Made by a program: the position numbers and the translations under genes. A stretch of DNA of 55,576 nt, taken from an uncultured Bacteroidales bacterium. GTDB taxonomy: Bacteria > Bacteroidota > Bacteroidia > Bacteroidales > Bacteroidaceae. Where the stretch lies: the NCBI GenBank assembly GCA_902788275.1, contig CADAJV010000012.1:1-55576 (forward strand), in the 5' to 3' direction. The notes under the pieces are model-generated. The model made no database searches and was not told the origin of the DNA. It was given only the letters and a program-made list of their open reading frames with translations. Below are positions 1-8,319 of this stretch, one piece after another (positions within the stretch are counted from its first letter, which is position 1; every line of letters begins with the position of its first letter).

Positions 1-340
1 TTTGTTGTAAGTAATAATTCCGCTCTGCCAAAAATGGTTTTTTGTCAGCCCGCTATTATTACTTCCAACAGCACTCTGTGCCAAGGAAAAGAAAAACCCC
101 AAAAACCGCATATTCAATCCGTCCCAAATCGCTAAGGTTTTCTTGGTTTTTCCGATGAAATAGCGGCATGGCCGCATCATGGTGTTTAGGAAAAAGGAGG
201 GAGCTTGCTCACAGCCTTTTGTATAAACAGCATGATACATGTGCGCAGCACCATTTCATCGGGGTTTTTATGGTTTTTGTTATAACCGTTGCAGCACGCC
301 AGCTGCCGGGGGCGTATGATACAAACTTAACAGTAACAGG

Positions 341-395
341 TGCGTATGACCATTTCGCAGGTAGTGTTATCTGTGCCAACATCTATATTATTGCC
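341..395 (+). repeat. Dispersed box element, copy A (TCTGTGCCAACATC)
   Basis: This stretch combines a GTATGAC..TTTCGCAG half with the box TCTGTGCCAACATCTATATT. Related copies lie at 19057-19109 and 39676-39727, and an inverted partial copy lies near 55406-55427. All copies are intergenic. The origin is unknown; it could be the end of a small non-autonomous element or a structured untranslated-region element. Confidence 0.5.
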
Positions 396-495
396 TTTTC
401 TTTCGTTAACATCTCATTTTTCATTTCTCGTTGCAAATGAAAGATTATAGGTTCGTGGTTATAGATGCCAGGTCCGGCAACTTTCGAATGCCGTA

Positions 496-652
496 GGCAT
501 CGCGAGCCGAAGCAGCACTGTCGCCCAAAGGGCGGGGTGCGGACAGCGGAGGTGAGAGCGAAGCGGCAATGCCGTAGGCATCGCGAAGACTCTGTCAGTG
601 GTCGCGCCAGCGGCGCGGGCTGACAAAAAGAGTCTGAGAGCGAAGCGGCAAC
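496..652 (+). repeat. 157-bp structured repeat flanking ychF, copy 1
   Basis: This copy is nearly identical (about three substitutions) to 1871-2027, 1375 bp downstream, so the pair brackets ychF. It contains two strong inverted repeats: a CACTGTC/GACAG arm around a GCCC-AAA-GGGC loop, and an AGACTCT-GTCAG arm pairing with CTGAC/AGAGTCT and closed by CGCGCC-AGC-GGCGCG. ATGCCGTAGGCAT palindromes lie at 488-500 and 569-581. It reads as a small mobile or structural repeat, not a gene. Confidence 0.7.
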
Positions 653-676
653 TTTCGAACTTTATAACTCTACAAC

Positions 677-707
677 TTTGTCGCGTCGCGAGAAATGAGT
701 ATTTTTG
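677..707 (+). promoter_or_regulatory. Bacteroidetes promoter for ychF
   Basis: TTTG (677-680), a 19-base spacer, then TATTTTTG (700-707) match the Bacteroidetes sigma-ABfr consensus exactly. The ychF start codon is 29 bases downstream. Confidence 0.75.
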
Positions 708-735
708 CTTGCGAAATAAAAAAACACAATAGATA

Positions 736-1839
736 ATGAGTTTACAATGCGGTATTGTCGGCTTGCCAAATGTGGGCAAATCGACCCTTTTCAACTGTCT
801 GAGCAATGCCAAGGCACAGGCAGCAAATTTCCCTTTCTGCACAATAGAGCCTAATGTGGGCGTAATCACTGTGCCGGACGAACGCCTTAACAAGTTGGCC
901 GAGATAGTCCACCCTGGGCGCGTGGTGCCCACCACGGTGGAGATTGTTGATATTGCCGGACTGGTGAAGGGCGCCAGCAAGGGCGAAGGACTGGGCAATC
1001 AGTTCCTGGCCAACATCCGTGAGACAGATGCTATTCTCCACGTGTTGCGCTGCTTCGACGATGACAATGTGGTGCACGTTGACGGCAGTGTTGACCCCGT
1101 GAGGGATAAGGAGATTATCGACGCTGAGTTGCAGATTAAGGACCTTGAGACTGTTGAGAACCGCATCCGCCGCGTGGAGAAGGTTGCCCAGGTTGGCAAC
1201 GACAAGAATGCCAAGGTGGAATACGAGGTGCTGATGGCTTATAAGGAGGCCCTTGGCCAGGGACGCTCGGCCCGCAGCGTGCAGTTTGACAGCAAGGAGC
1301 AACAGCAGGCTGCCCGCAATCTGTTCCTGCTTACGGCCAAGCCGGTGCTCTACGTTTGCAACGTTGACGAGGCTCACGCCGCCACTGGCAATGACTACGT
1401 GGAGCGCGTGCGCCAGGTGGCTGCTGCTGAGGGCGCCGATGTGCTGGTAGTGGCTGCCAAGACAGAGGCTGACATTGCCGAACTGGAGACGCCCGAGGAA
1501 CGCCAGATGTTTCTGGAGGACGCCGGGCTGGAGGAATCGGGCTGCAACCGACTCATCAAGGCTGCCTACGCCCTGCTCAACCTGGAGACGTTTATCACCG
1601 CCGGCCCTATGGAGGTAAAGGCCTGGACCTATCGCAAGGGCTGGAAAGCTCCGCAGTGCGCCGGGGTCATACACACCGACTTTGAGAAGGGCTTTATCCG
1701 CGCCGAGGTAATCAAGTACGACGACTATATTAAATATGGTAGCGAGGCTGCTGTGCGCGAGGCCGGCAAGCTGGGCATCGAGGGCAAGGAATACGTGGTG
1801 CAGGATGGCGACATCATGCACTTCCGCTTTAATGTGTAG
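736..1839 (+). CDS. ychF: YchF/OLA1-type ribosome-binding P-loop ATPase
   Basis: This is a member of the Obg-related YchF family, cytoplasmic P-loop NTPases that bind the 70S ribosome and are linked to translation and redox stress. At 367 residues it is the normal family length. The P-loop GLPNVGKST is at residues 9-17 and the switch DIAGLVKGA starts at residue 72. The fourth nucleotide motif is NVDE (209-212) instead of NKxD, which is the known reason this family prefers ATP to GTP. The C-terminal part (about 280-367) is the TGS domain. The ATG follows a clear promoter by 29 bases. Near-identical 157-bp repeats bracket the gene, so it forms its own transcription unit. Confidence 0.97.
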   Translation: MSLQCGIVGLPNVGKSTLFNCLSNAKAQAANFPFCTIEPNVGVITVPDERLNKLAEIVHPGRVVPTTVEIVDIAGLVKGASKGEGLGNQFLANIRETDAILHVLRCFDDDNVVHVDGSVDPVRDKEIIDAELQIKDLETVENRIRRVEKVAQVGNDKNAKVEYEVLMAYKEALGQGRSARSVQFDSKEQQQAARNLFLLTAKPVLYVCNVDEAHAATGNDYVERVRQVAAAEGADVLVVAAKTEADIAELETPEERQMFLEDAGLEESGCNRLIKAAYALLNLETFITAGPMEVKAWTYRKGWKAPQCAGVIHTDFEKGFIRAEVIKYDDYIKYGSEAAVREAGKLGIEGKEYVVQDGDIMHFRFNV

Positions 1840-1870
1840 CCCTACCCTATTTTAGCCTGGCTCCGGACCA

Positions 1871-2027
1871 GGCATCGCGAGCCGAAGCAGCACTGTCGCC
1901 CAAAGGGCGGGGTGCGGACAGTGGAGGTGAGAGCGAAGCGCCAATGCCGTAGGCATCGCGAAGACTCTGTCAGTGGTCGCGCCAGCGGCGCGGGCTGACA
2001 AAAAGAGTCTGAGAGCGAAGCGCCAAC
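1871..2027 (+). repeat. 157-bp structured repeat flanking ychF, copy 2
   Basis: This copy matches 496-652 with about three substitutions. Hairpins visible here are CACTGTC (1891-1897)/GACAGTG (1917-1923), and a long arm AGACTCTGTCAG (1962-1973) pairing with CTGAC..AGAGTCT (1995-2010), whose tip CGCGCC/GGCGCG closes on a three-base loop. It sits between ychF and lgt and overlaps a spurious N-terminal extension of the lgt frame. Confidence 0.7.
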
Positions 2028-2071
2028 ATCACAACATTACAACATTCGAACTCTACATAATTTCAAATACC

Positions 2072-2905
2072 GTGTTAGCATATATTTCCTGGAATCCCGA
2101 TCCGGTGGCCTTTTCGCTGTTTGGCTTTGATGTCAGATGGTATGGCCTTTGCTGGGCGTTGGCCTTTCTGAGCGGCTATATGATTATGTCGTGGCTCTAT
2201 AAGGACCAGAAGCTGGGCAAGGACAAGTTTGACCCCCTGTTTTTCTATATCTTTCTGGGCGTGCTCATTGGTGCGCGTCTTGGCCATTGTCTATTCTACG
2301 AGCCGGGCTACTGGCTCTCCCGCCCTATCGAGATGGTGCTGCCCATTAAGCGCGACGCTATGGGTTCGTGGCACCTGGTGGGCTACGAGGGCCTGGCCAG
2401 CCATGGCGGCGTGTTGGGCATGATGGGTGCTATCTGGCTTTACAGCCGCAAGTATAAGGTTAATATCATGCGGGTGCTCGACAATATGGGTGTGCTGGCG
2501 CCTCTCAGTGCTGCCTTTGTGCGACTGGGCAATCTGATGAACTCTGAGATTGTCGGCGACCCTACCAGCGTGCCCTGGGGCTTTATCTTTGCCAAGAATG
2601 GCGAAGACTTTGCCCGTCACCCTGCACAGCTCTATGAGGCGCTTTTCTATGCGTTGCTGTTTCTGATTACCATCTTGATTTACAAAAAGATGAAGCATAG
2701 CGTAGGCAAAGGGTTTTTCTTCGGCTGCTGCCTGACGTGCATCTTCACCTTCCGGTTCTTCATAGAGTTTCTCAAGGAAAACCAGGAGGCTTACGAAAGC
2801 TCCATGCTGCTAAATATGGGGCAGCTGCTGAGCCTGCCGCTTATAGCTATAGGCGTTTATTGCCTATGCGGCGGCAAGCTGTGCAAACGCCTGGGTGAGA
2901 AATAG
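2072..2905 (+). CDS. lgt: Phosphatidylglycerol--prolipoprotein diacylglyceryl transferase
   Basis: This inner-membrane enzyme transfers diacylglycerol from phosphatidylglycerol to the lipobox cysteine of prelipoproteins, the first step of lipoprotein maturation. Family signatures are visible: the SHGGVLGMMG segment, the Lgt signature RLGNLMNSEIVGDPT, and RHPAQLYEA followed by C-terminal membrane helices. The open frame extends back to 1973, but that part lies inside the 157-bp repeat. I therefore take the in-frame GTG at 2072 (VLAYISWNPDPVAF), giving 277 residues, the usual family size. mnmG starts 18 bases after the stop, so the two are probably co-transcribed. The exact start is the main uncertainty. 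Confidence 0.93.
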   Translation: MLAYISWNPDPVAFSLFGFDVRWYGLCWALAFLSGYMIMSWLYKDQKLGKDKFDPLFFYIFLGVLIGARLGHCLFYEPGYWLSRPIEMVLPIKRDAMGSWHLVGYEGLASHGGVLGMMGAIWLYSRKYKVNIMRVLDNMGVLAPLSAAFVRLGNLMNSEIVGDPTSVPWGFIFAKNGEDFARHPAQLYEALFYALLFLITILIYKKMKHSVGKGFFFGCCLTCIFTFRFFIEFLKENQEAYESSMLLNMGQLLSLPLIAIGVYCLCGGKLCKRLGEK

Positions 2906-2923
2906 GCCGCCTTGCTTATAGGG

Positions 2924-4795
2924 ATGCGTTTCGACTATGACATATTGGTAATTGGCGCAGGCCATGCGGGCTGCGAGGCTGCGCGCGCTGCTGCATTGCG
3001 GGGTGCGCGTGTTTGCCTTATTACCATGGATATAGAGAAGATTGCCCAGATGAGCTGCAATCCTGCTATCGGCGGCATTGCCAAGGGTCAGATAGTCAGG
3101 GAGATAGATGCGCTGGGTGGCATGACGGGCCAGATTACTGACCGCACAGCAATCCAGTTTCGTATGCTTAATCTCTCTAAGGGTCCTGCCATGTGGAGCC
3201 CCCGTGCGCAGTGCGACAGGGGTCGCTTCAGTGCTGAGTGGCGCCGCGTGCTTGAGAATACCGCTAACCTTACCCTCTGGCAGGACCAAGCCGTTGAATT
3301 GCTGGTAGAGAATGGTAAGGTTGCTGGAGTCAAGACCCTGTGGGACAACGAGTTTCATGCTAAGAGCGTGATTGTTACTGCCGGCACATTCCTCAATGGA
3401 TTGATGCATCTGGGCCGCATAAAGGTGCCTGGCGGACGCATCTCTGAGCCTGCCAGCCTCCATTTCTCTGAGTCGATTGCCAAGCATGGTATCAGCGTGG
3501 CACGCATGAAGACTGGCACTCCTATGCGCCTTGATGCCCGTACCATTGATTTCACGCAGCTAACGCGCCAGGACGGCGACAACGGCTGGCATCGTTTTTC
3601 CTTTGTCAGCGAGCCGCGTCAGCTACCGCAGATTCCCTGCTGGATATGTAATACCAACGAAGAGGCTCACGCAGTGTTGCGCAGCGGACTCAGCGATTCG
3701 CCGCTCTATAATGGCCAGATACAGAGCATAGGGCCGCGCTACTGTCCCAGCATAGAGACTAAGCTCCATACTTTCCCCGACCGCGACCATCATCCCCTCT
3801 TTCTGGAGCCGGAGGGAGTGGACACTAACATGTTGTATCTCAACGGATTCTCGTCCAGCCTTCCCCTCAAGGTACAGTTGGAGAGCGTGAGAAAAATTCC
3901 TGGCTTTGAGAACGCCTGTATCTTCCGTCCGGGATATGCCATAGAGTATGATTTCTTCGACCCCACCGAACTTGAAAACTCACTGGAGTCTAAGAAGGTT
4001 GAGGGCCTCTTTCTGGCTGGTCAGGTCAACGGCACTACAGGTTATGAGGAGGCCGCAGGCCAAGGTCTTGTGGCTGGCATCAATGCCTCACTGAAACTGG
4101 AGGGCAAGGCACCCTTTGTCATGAAGCGCGACGAGAGCTACATTGGCGTCCTTATCGACGATCTCACCACTAAGGGAGTTGACGAACCCTACCGTATGTT
4201 TACTTCGCGTGCAGAATACCGCATTCTGTTGCGGCAGGACAACGCTGACGCTCGCCTTACCCCCTATGGCCACGAATTGGGCCTGATTGATAATCAGCGA
4301 TATACAGAATTTCTGCATAAGCAGCAAGACATTGCCCGCCTCGTTGATGTTTGTGGCAGTTATGTGGTCAAGCCTGGCGAGCTGGACAGCAGTCTGACTG
4401 CTGTGGGCAGCAATCCGGTTTCTGCCGCCTGCAAGCTGAGTACCATCATCAGTCGCCCCGATGTAACGCTGCGTTCTGTTGCCAACGAGGTTGCGCCACT
4501 GCACGAGGCAATCGACAATGTCTCAACAGCCAAAGACGAGGTTATAGAGTCTGCCGAGATAGCCATTAAATATGACGGCTATATACGCCGCGAACAGCAA
4601 GAGGCACAAAAGATGCACCGCCTGGAGGCTATTCGCATACGAAACCGCTTTGACTATGCCAGCATAACTCAGATTTCCACTGAGGGACGGCAAAAACTGG
4701 AAAAGTTTAATCCCGAAACACTTGGCCAGGCATCGCGTATTCCTGGTGTCAGTCCGAGCGACATCAATGTCCTTCTGGTACTTATGCACCGATAA
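2924..4795 (+). CDS. mnmG: tRNA uridine-5-carboxymethylaminomethyl modification enzyme MnmG
   Basis: MnmG (GidA) is the FAD-dependent partner of MnmE. Together they modify the wobble uridine (U34) of certain tRNAs. The N-terminal dinucleotide-binding motif GAGHAGCEAA starts at residue 11. CNPAIGGIAKG, PGYAIEYDF and GQVNGTTGYEEAAGQG are all typical of the family. From the ATG at 2924 the protein is 623 residues, normal size; a TTG 12 bases upstream is in frame but adds nothing conserved. In many bacteria gidA lies close to oriC and the partition genes. A consensus parS site directly follows this gene. Confidence 0.96.
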   Translation: MRFDYDILVIGAGHAGCEAARAAALRGARVCLITMDIEKIAQMSCNPAIGGIAKGQIVREIDALGGMTGQITDRTAIQFRMLNLSKGPAMWSPRAQCDRGRFSAEWRRVLENTANLTLWQDQAVELLVENGKVAGVKTLWDNEFHAKSVIVTAGTFLNGLMHLGRIKVPGGRISEPASLHFSESIAKHGISVARMKTGTPMRLDARTIDFTQLTRQDGDNGWHRFSFVSEPRQLPQIPCWICNTNEEAHAVLRSGLSDSPLYNGQIQSIGPRYCPSIETKLHTFPDRDHHPLFLEPEGVDTNMLYLNGFSSSLPLKVQLESVRKIPGFENACIFRPGYAIEYDFFDPTELENSLESKKVEGLFLAGQVNGTTGYEEAAGQGLVAGINASLKLEGKAPFVMKRDESYIGVLIDDLTTKGVDEPYRMFTSRAEYRILLRQDNADARLTPYGHELGLIDNQRYTEFLHKQQDIARLVDVCGSYVVKPGELDSSLTAVGSNPVSAACKLSTIISRPDVTLRSVANEVAPLHEAIDNVSTAKDEVIESAEIAIKYDGYIRREQQEAQKMHRLEAIRIRNRFDYASITQISTEGRQKLEKFNPETLGQASRIPGVSPSDINVLLVLMHR

Positions 4796-4806
4796 CAGTG
4801 CCGCGA

Positions 4807-4822
4807 TGTTTCACGTGGAACA
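4807..4822. promoter_or_regulatory. parS centromere-like ParB-binding site
   Basis: The 16-bp palindrome TGTTTCACGTGGAACA reads on the other strand as TGTTCCACGTGAAACA, a full match to the widely conserved chromosomal parS consensus. It lies in the 60-bp gap between mnmG and uvrC. Sites of this kind load ParB/Spo0J and usually cluster within the origin-proximal part of the chromosome. No parA or parB gene is in the window. Confidence 0.85.
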
Positions 4823-4855
4823 CTCCACACGTTTCACACCCTCCAACAAGAGCTG

Positions 4856-6685
4856 ATGAACAAGGAAGAAAGAGATTTTTTAGCCGCAAAACTGAAAAAT
4901 ATTATCAGCAATATGCCTGAAGGCCCCGGCAGCTATCAGTACTATGATGAGCACGGGGAGATAATCTATGTGGGCAAGGCCAAGAACCTCAAGCGCCGTG
5001 TCAGCAGCTATTTTACCAAGGAGCAGAACCGCAAGACGGCTATCCTTGTCAGCAAGATAAGGGACATAAAATACATTAACGTTGCAACTGAGCAAGACGC
5101 GTTGCTGCTTGAAAACTCCCTGATAAAGCGATTCCAGCCGCACTACAACATCCTTTTGAAGGATGACAAAAGCTATCCTTATATATGCCTGACCAAGGAA
5201 GATTTTCCTCGCATATTTAGCACGCGCAACAAAACGGCGAAAGGTGCCGAATATTTTGGGCCTTACAGCCATACGGCAACAATGTATAATATACTGGAGC
5301 TTATTCGCGACATATATAAGATAAGGAGTTGCCGCACGTTGATAACAGAGGAGGGGGTGAGGCACAACAAATATAAGCTCTGTCTGAGTTACCATATCAA
5401 AAAATGTCGTGGGTGTTGCGTAGGCAGGCAAACCAAGGAAGATTACCAGCAAAACATTGCCGAATGCCGCCTGCTGCTCAAAGGGCATACCCGCGAGGTA
5501 AAAGAGCGGCTAAAGGCCAGGATGATAGAGTTGGCTGCCGAACAGCGCTTTGAGGAGGCTCAGGAGCTGAAGGTGCGCTATGATCTTCTCACAAAGTTCC
5601 AGGCCAAGAGTGAAGTGGTTAGCAATACCATCGGCAATATTGATGTCTTCAACATCCTTTCTGATGAAAAAAGGGGAATAGTCAACTACCTGCATATCGT
5701 TGACGGTGCTACAACTGTTGCCTACACTTTTGAGATTGAGAAAAAGATAGAAGAGGCAGACGAAGACTTGCTGCGTTTCGGTATAATGGAGATGGGCCGC
5801 AGATTTGGCGTTGAATTTAAGGAAATAGTTGTGCCTTTTGCCTTGGAAGTCCCGATTGAGGGAATTGTCATAACCGTGCCGCAAAAGGGCGATAAGCGGA
5901 CACTACTCGATCTTTCGCTGCGTAATGTGCAGCAATACAAGGTCGATAAACTCAAGCGCAGTGAATATCTCAATCCTGAGCAGCGACAGACACGCCTTAT
6001 GAGCGAACTGAGGGATGCCCTCCATCTTACCAAGTTACCCGTTACTATCGAACTTTTTGATAACTCCAACCTTCAGGGACAGGATGCCGTGGCTGGCTGT
6101 GTTGTCTATAAGAAGATGCGCCCATCGCGGCAGGATTACCGCAAATATATAATCAAGACCGTTGACGGCCCCGACGATTATGCCTCCATGCAGGAGGTCG
6201 TGAGACGCAGATACAGCCGTTTCATCGAAGAGAACACTCCCCTACCCGACCTGATTATTACCGATGGCGGCCGAGGCCAGATGGAGTGTGTGCGCAAGGT
6301 GGTGGAAGACGAGCTCCACGTGCAGATACCTATTGCCGGCTTGGCAAAGGATAGTCACCACAGGACAAATGAGCTCCTTTTTGGTTTCCCGCCCATAGTC
6401 ATAGGCTTAAAGCAAAGTTCAGAGCTCTTTAAGGTTCTCACTGCTATGCAGGACGAAGTTCACCGCTATGCCATCTCCTTCCACAAGGCCAAGCGCACCA
6501 AGCGGCAGACCAAATCGGAGCTTGACGACATACCTGGAGTAGGAAAAACCACTAAAGAGCTGCTAATCAAGACGTTCAAGACGCTTAAGCGCATTAAGGA
6601 TGCTGACCTCTTTGAGCTTCAGAGCCTCCTTGGGAGCAAGAAGGGCGAGAAGATATGGCGTGAACTGCACCAAAAGGGAAGCTAA
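4856..6685 (+). CDS. uvrC: Excinuclease ABC subunit C
   Basis: UvrC makes the two incisions flanking a lesion during nucleotide excision repair after UvrA/UvrB recognition. Domains run in the usual order: an N-terminal GIY-YIG nuclease (GSYQYYDEHGEIIYVGKAKN, about residues 23-42), a central UvrB-interacting region rich in charged helices around residue 215, an RNase H-like nuclease (FDNSNLQGQDAV and ITDGGRGQ, with catalytic aspartates), and C-terminal helix-hairpin-helix motifs (DDIPGVGKTTKELL). At 609 residues the gene is complete. dtd follows after 34 bases, suggesting one transcript. Confidence 0.96.
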   Translation: MNKEERDFLAAKLKNIISNMPEGPGSYQYYDEHGEIIYVGKAKNLKRRVSSYFTKEQNRKTAILVSKIRDIKYINVATEQDALLLENSLIKRFQPHYNILLKDDKSYPYICLTKEDFPRIFSTRNKTAKGAEYFGPYSHTATMYNILELIRDIYKIRSCRTLITEEGVRHNKYKLCLSYHIKKCRGCCVGRQTKEDYQQNIAECRLLLKGHTREVKERLKARMIELAAEQRFEEAQELKVRYDLLTKFQAKSEVVSNTIGNIDVFNILSDEKRGIVNYLHIVDGATTVAYTFEIEKKIEEADEDLLRFGIMEMGRRFGVEFKEIVVPFALEVPIEGIVITVPQKGDKRTLLDLSLRNVQQYKVDKLKRSEYLNPEQRQTRLMSELRDALHLTKLPVTIELFDNSNLQGQDAVAGCVVYKKMRPSRQDYRKYIIKTVDGPDDYASMQEVVRRRYSRFIEENTPLPDLIITDGGRGQMECVRKVVEDELHVQIPIAGLAKDSHHRTNELLFGFPPIVIGLKQSSELFKVLTAMQDEVHRYAISFHKAKRTKRQTKSELDDIPGVGKTTKELLIKTFKTLKRIKDADLFELQSLLGSKKGEKIWRELHQKGS

Positions 6686-6719
6686 ATACCTATAAACCAA
6701 AATCATAACCTTTTAAACG

Positions 6720-7172
6720 ATGAGAGTAGTCATTCAGAGGGTAAAGGAAGCCAGCGTGACCATAGGCGGAGCCGTGAAATCCGAGATTGGGCAAGGACTC
6801 CTGGTGCTCCTTGGCATTGAGGAGGCCGATAGTCAGGAGGACATCGATTGGTTGGTGAAAAAGATAGCACTGCTACGCATTTTCGATGATGAAAACGGAG
6901 TGATGAATCGCTCTGTCATTGATGCAGGCGGCGATATCATCGTTGTGAGCCAGTTTACCCTTATGGCCTCTTACAAGAAAGGCAACCGCCCATCGTATAT
7001 CAGGGCGGCTAAGCACGACATCTCCATTCCGCTCTACGAGGCTTTCTGTGCGGCCATGAGCCGCGAGCTTGGCCACCCCGTTGGAACCGGCGAATTTGGC
7101 GCTGATATGCAAGTGGCGTTGGTCAACGATGGGCCTGTAACTATCTGCATGGACACGCATAACAAGGAATAA
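6720..7172 (+). CDS. dtd: D-aminoacyl-tRNA deacylase
   Basis: This enzyme hydrolyses D-aminoacyl-tRNAs (and glycyl-tRNA-Ala), protecting translation. The 150-residue length is standard. The two signature loops that form the cross-subunit active site are present: SQFTLMASYKKGNRPSY in the middle and the Gly-cisPro motif GPVTICMDT near the end. It sits 34 bases after uvrC. The next gene, deoC, has its own promoter starting a few bases past the dtd stop. Confidence 0.95.
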   Translation: MRVVIQRVKEASVTIGGAVKSEIGQGLLVLLGIEEADSQEDIDWLVKKIALLRIFDDENGVMNRSVIDAGGDIIVVSQFTLMASYKKGNRPSYIRAAKHDISIPLYEAFCAAMSRELGHPVGTGEFGADMQVALVNDGPVTICMDTHNKE

Positions 7173-7174
7173 CG

Positions 7175-7205
7175 TTGCAGATGTCGCAAAAATAGTTTAC
7201 CTTTG
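7175..7205 (+). promoter_or_regulatory. Bacteroidetes promoter for deoC
   Basis: TTG (7175-7177), a 20-base spacer, then TACCTTTG (7198-7205) match the phylum consensus. The deoC ATG is 23 bases downstream, so the aldolase is expressed independently of the uvrC-dtd unit. Confidence 0.7.
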
Positions 7206-7228
7206 CACAACACAAACACTATAAGGAT

Positions 7229-8218
7229 ATGTATTCAGACAATAGCAATCACTCTCACGACCACGAGCATGGCCACCACCATGAGCACCTTCACCATGAC
7301 CACGAGCATGCCCACCATGACCACGAGCCGCTGAAATCACGCTATGAACAGGCTTTCAGCAGGTTTGACCTCCATCTGCACGATGAGATAGTGCAGGAGG
7401 AGGTAAAGACGCTCCTTGCCCGCCATCAGGAGGAGAATAACAACAGCGATGTGCTGCGTTTCCTGCTAGGTACCATAGAACTGACGTCGCTTAAGGTGAC
7501 AGATAATGAAGACAGCATCCTGCGGATGGTAGAACGCGTAAACAGCTTTGTCAATGATAATCCTGCCCTGCCCCACCCTGCCGGAATATGTGTCTATCCG
7601 CGCTTTGTAAGTATTGTCAGCAATAGCCTTGAGGTTGATGATATGGCCATCAGCACGGTGTGTGGCGGTTTCCCGTCCAGCCAGACATTTCCCGAGCTTA
7701 AGACCGTGGAGACGGCCCTTGCTGTTAAGGACGGCGCCACAGAGATTGATGCCGTTCTCCCCGTTGGGTTCTTCCTTGCCGAGGACTACGACACCATATA
7801 TAATGAGATAGACGAGATTAAGCTTGCCTGCGGCCAGGACACTCCGCTCAAGATAATCCTTGAGACTGGCGCGCTGCAGACGGCGGTAAATGTTAAGAAG
7901 GCGGCCATCCTTGCCATTTTCAGCGGTGCCGACTATATCAAGACCAGCACTGGCAAGATTGAGCCAGGAGCCACGCCTGCTGCTGTCTATACTATGTGCA
8001 AGACCATCAAGGAGTACTACGAGCAGACCGGCACCGCCATTGGCATTAAGATAGCCGGCGGTGTGCGCTCATGCGAGGATGCCGTGAAGTATTACACCAT
8101 TGTCAAGGAAGTGCTTGGCGACGAATGGCTTAACAATAGTCTCTTCCGCATTGGTGCCAGCGGTCTTGCCAACAATATTTTGTCCGAAATCATAGGGAAG
8201 AAAGTCCAGGTATTCTAA
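7229..8218 (+). CDS. deoC: Deoxyribose-phosphate aldolase with histidine-rich N-terminal extension
   Basis: DeoC splits 2-deoxyribose 5-phosphate into glyceraldehyde 3-phosphate and acetaldehyde during deoxynucleoside catabolism. The class I aldolase residues are in place: the Schiff-base lysine K238 in DYIKTSTGK, K274 in GIKIAGGVR, and D174 in EIDAVLPVG. The oddity is residues 8-32, a run of His-Asp-His-Glu repeats with 15 histidines ahead of the catalytic domain, which starts around residue 40. Such tails occur on metal chaperones and zinc transporters; its role here is unknown. The ATG at 7229 follows a consensus promoter, which supports the extension being translated. A strong terminator lies downstream. 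Confidence 0.93.
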   Translation: MYSDNSNHSHDHEHGHHHEHLHHDHEHAHHDHEPLKSRYEQAFSRFDLHLHDEIVQEEVKTLLARHQEENNNSDVLRFLLGTIELTSLKVTDNEDSILRMVERVNSFVNDNPALPHPAGICVYPRFVSIVSNSLEVDDMAISTVCGGFPSSQTFPELKTVETALAVKDGATEIDAVLPVGFFLAEDYDTIYNEIDEIKLACGQDTPLKIILETGALQTAVNVKKAAILAIFSGADYIKTSTGKIEPGATPAAVYTMCKTIKEYYEQTGTAIGIKIAGGVRSCEDAVKYYTIVKEVLGDEWLNNSLFRIGASGLANNILSEIIGKKVQVF

Positions 8219-8263
8219 TAACACCAGCCCCTTAACTCAGAGGGTAGGGAACTCTGTAACAAA

Positions 8264-8297
8264 CCAACAGCCGCAAAGATTAATTTGCGGCTGTTGG
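8264..8297. terminator. Bidirectional terminator between deoC and polA
   Basis: A perfect 14-bp stem, CCAACAGCCGCAAA (8264-8277) with TTTGCGGCTGTTGG (8284-8297), closes on a six-base loop. It lies exactly between the convergent ends of deoC and polA. Confidence 0.85.
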
Positions 8298-8319
8298 TGT
8301 ATATATAAATAAGGTGTAA

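Larger units (their letters stand above)
1..735. other. Non-coding region upstream of ychF with dispersed repeats
   Basis: No convincing gene lies here. A 90-codon open frame at 168-440 has no recognisable domain and runs across repeat sequence. The stretch holds one copy of the TCTGTGCCAACATC box (341-395), one copy of a 157-bp structured repeat (496-652) and the ychF promoter (677-707). Positions 1-340 contain only AT-rich sequence with scattered short palindromes and give nothing I can name. Confidence 0.6.

Noticed and set aside
168-440. 90-codon frame near the left edge
   Set aside because: No domain, mixed repeat content, and it covers a dispersed box element.
742-1821. Long minus-strand frame of 359 codons over ychF
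   Set aside because: It is the antisense shadow of a clear YchF gene and carries no domain.
1973-2071. N-terminal extension of lgt
   Set aside because: It lies largely in the 157-bp repeat that also occurs upstream of ychF and shows no family similarity.
4820-4840. Tandem second parS copy next to 4807-4822
   Set aside because: CCACACGTTTCACACC keeps fragments of the motif but not the CACGTG centre.
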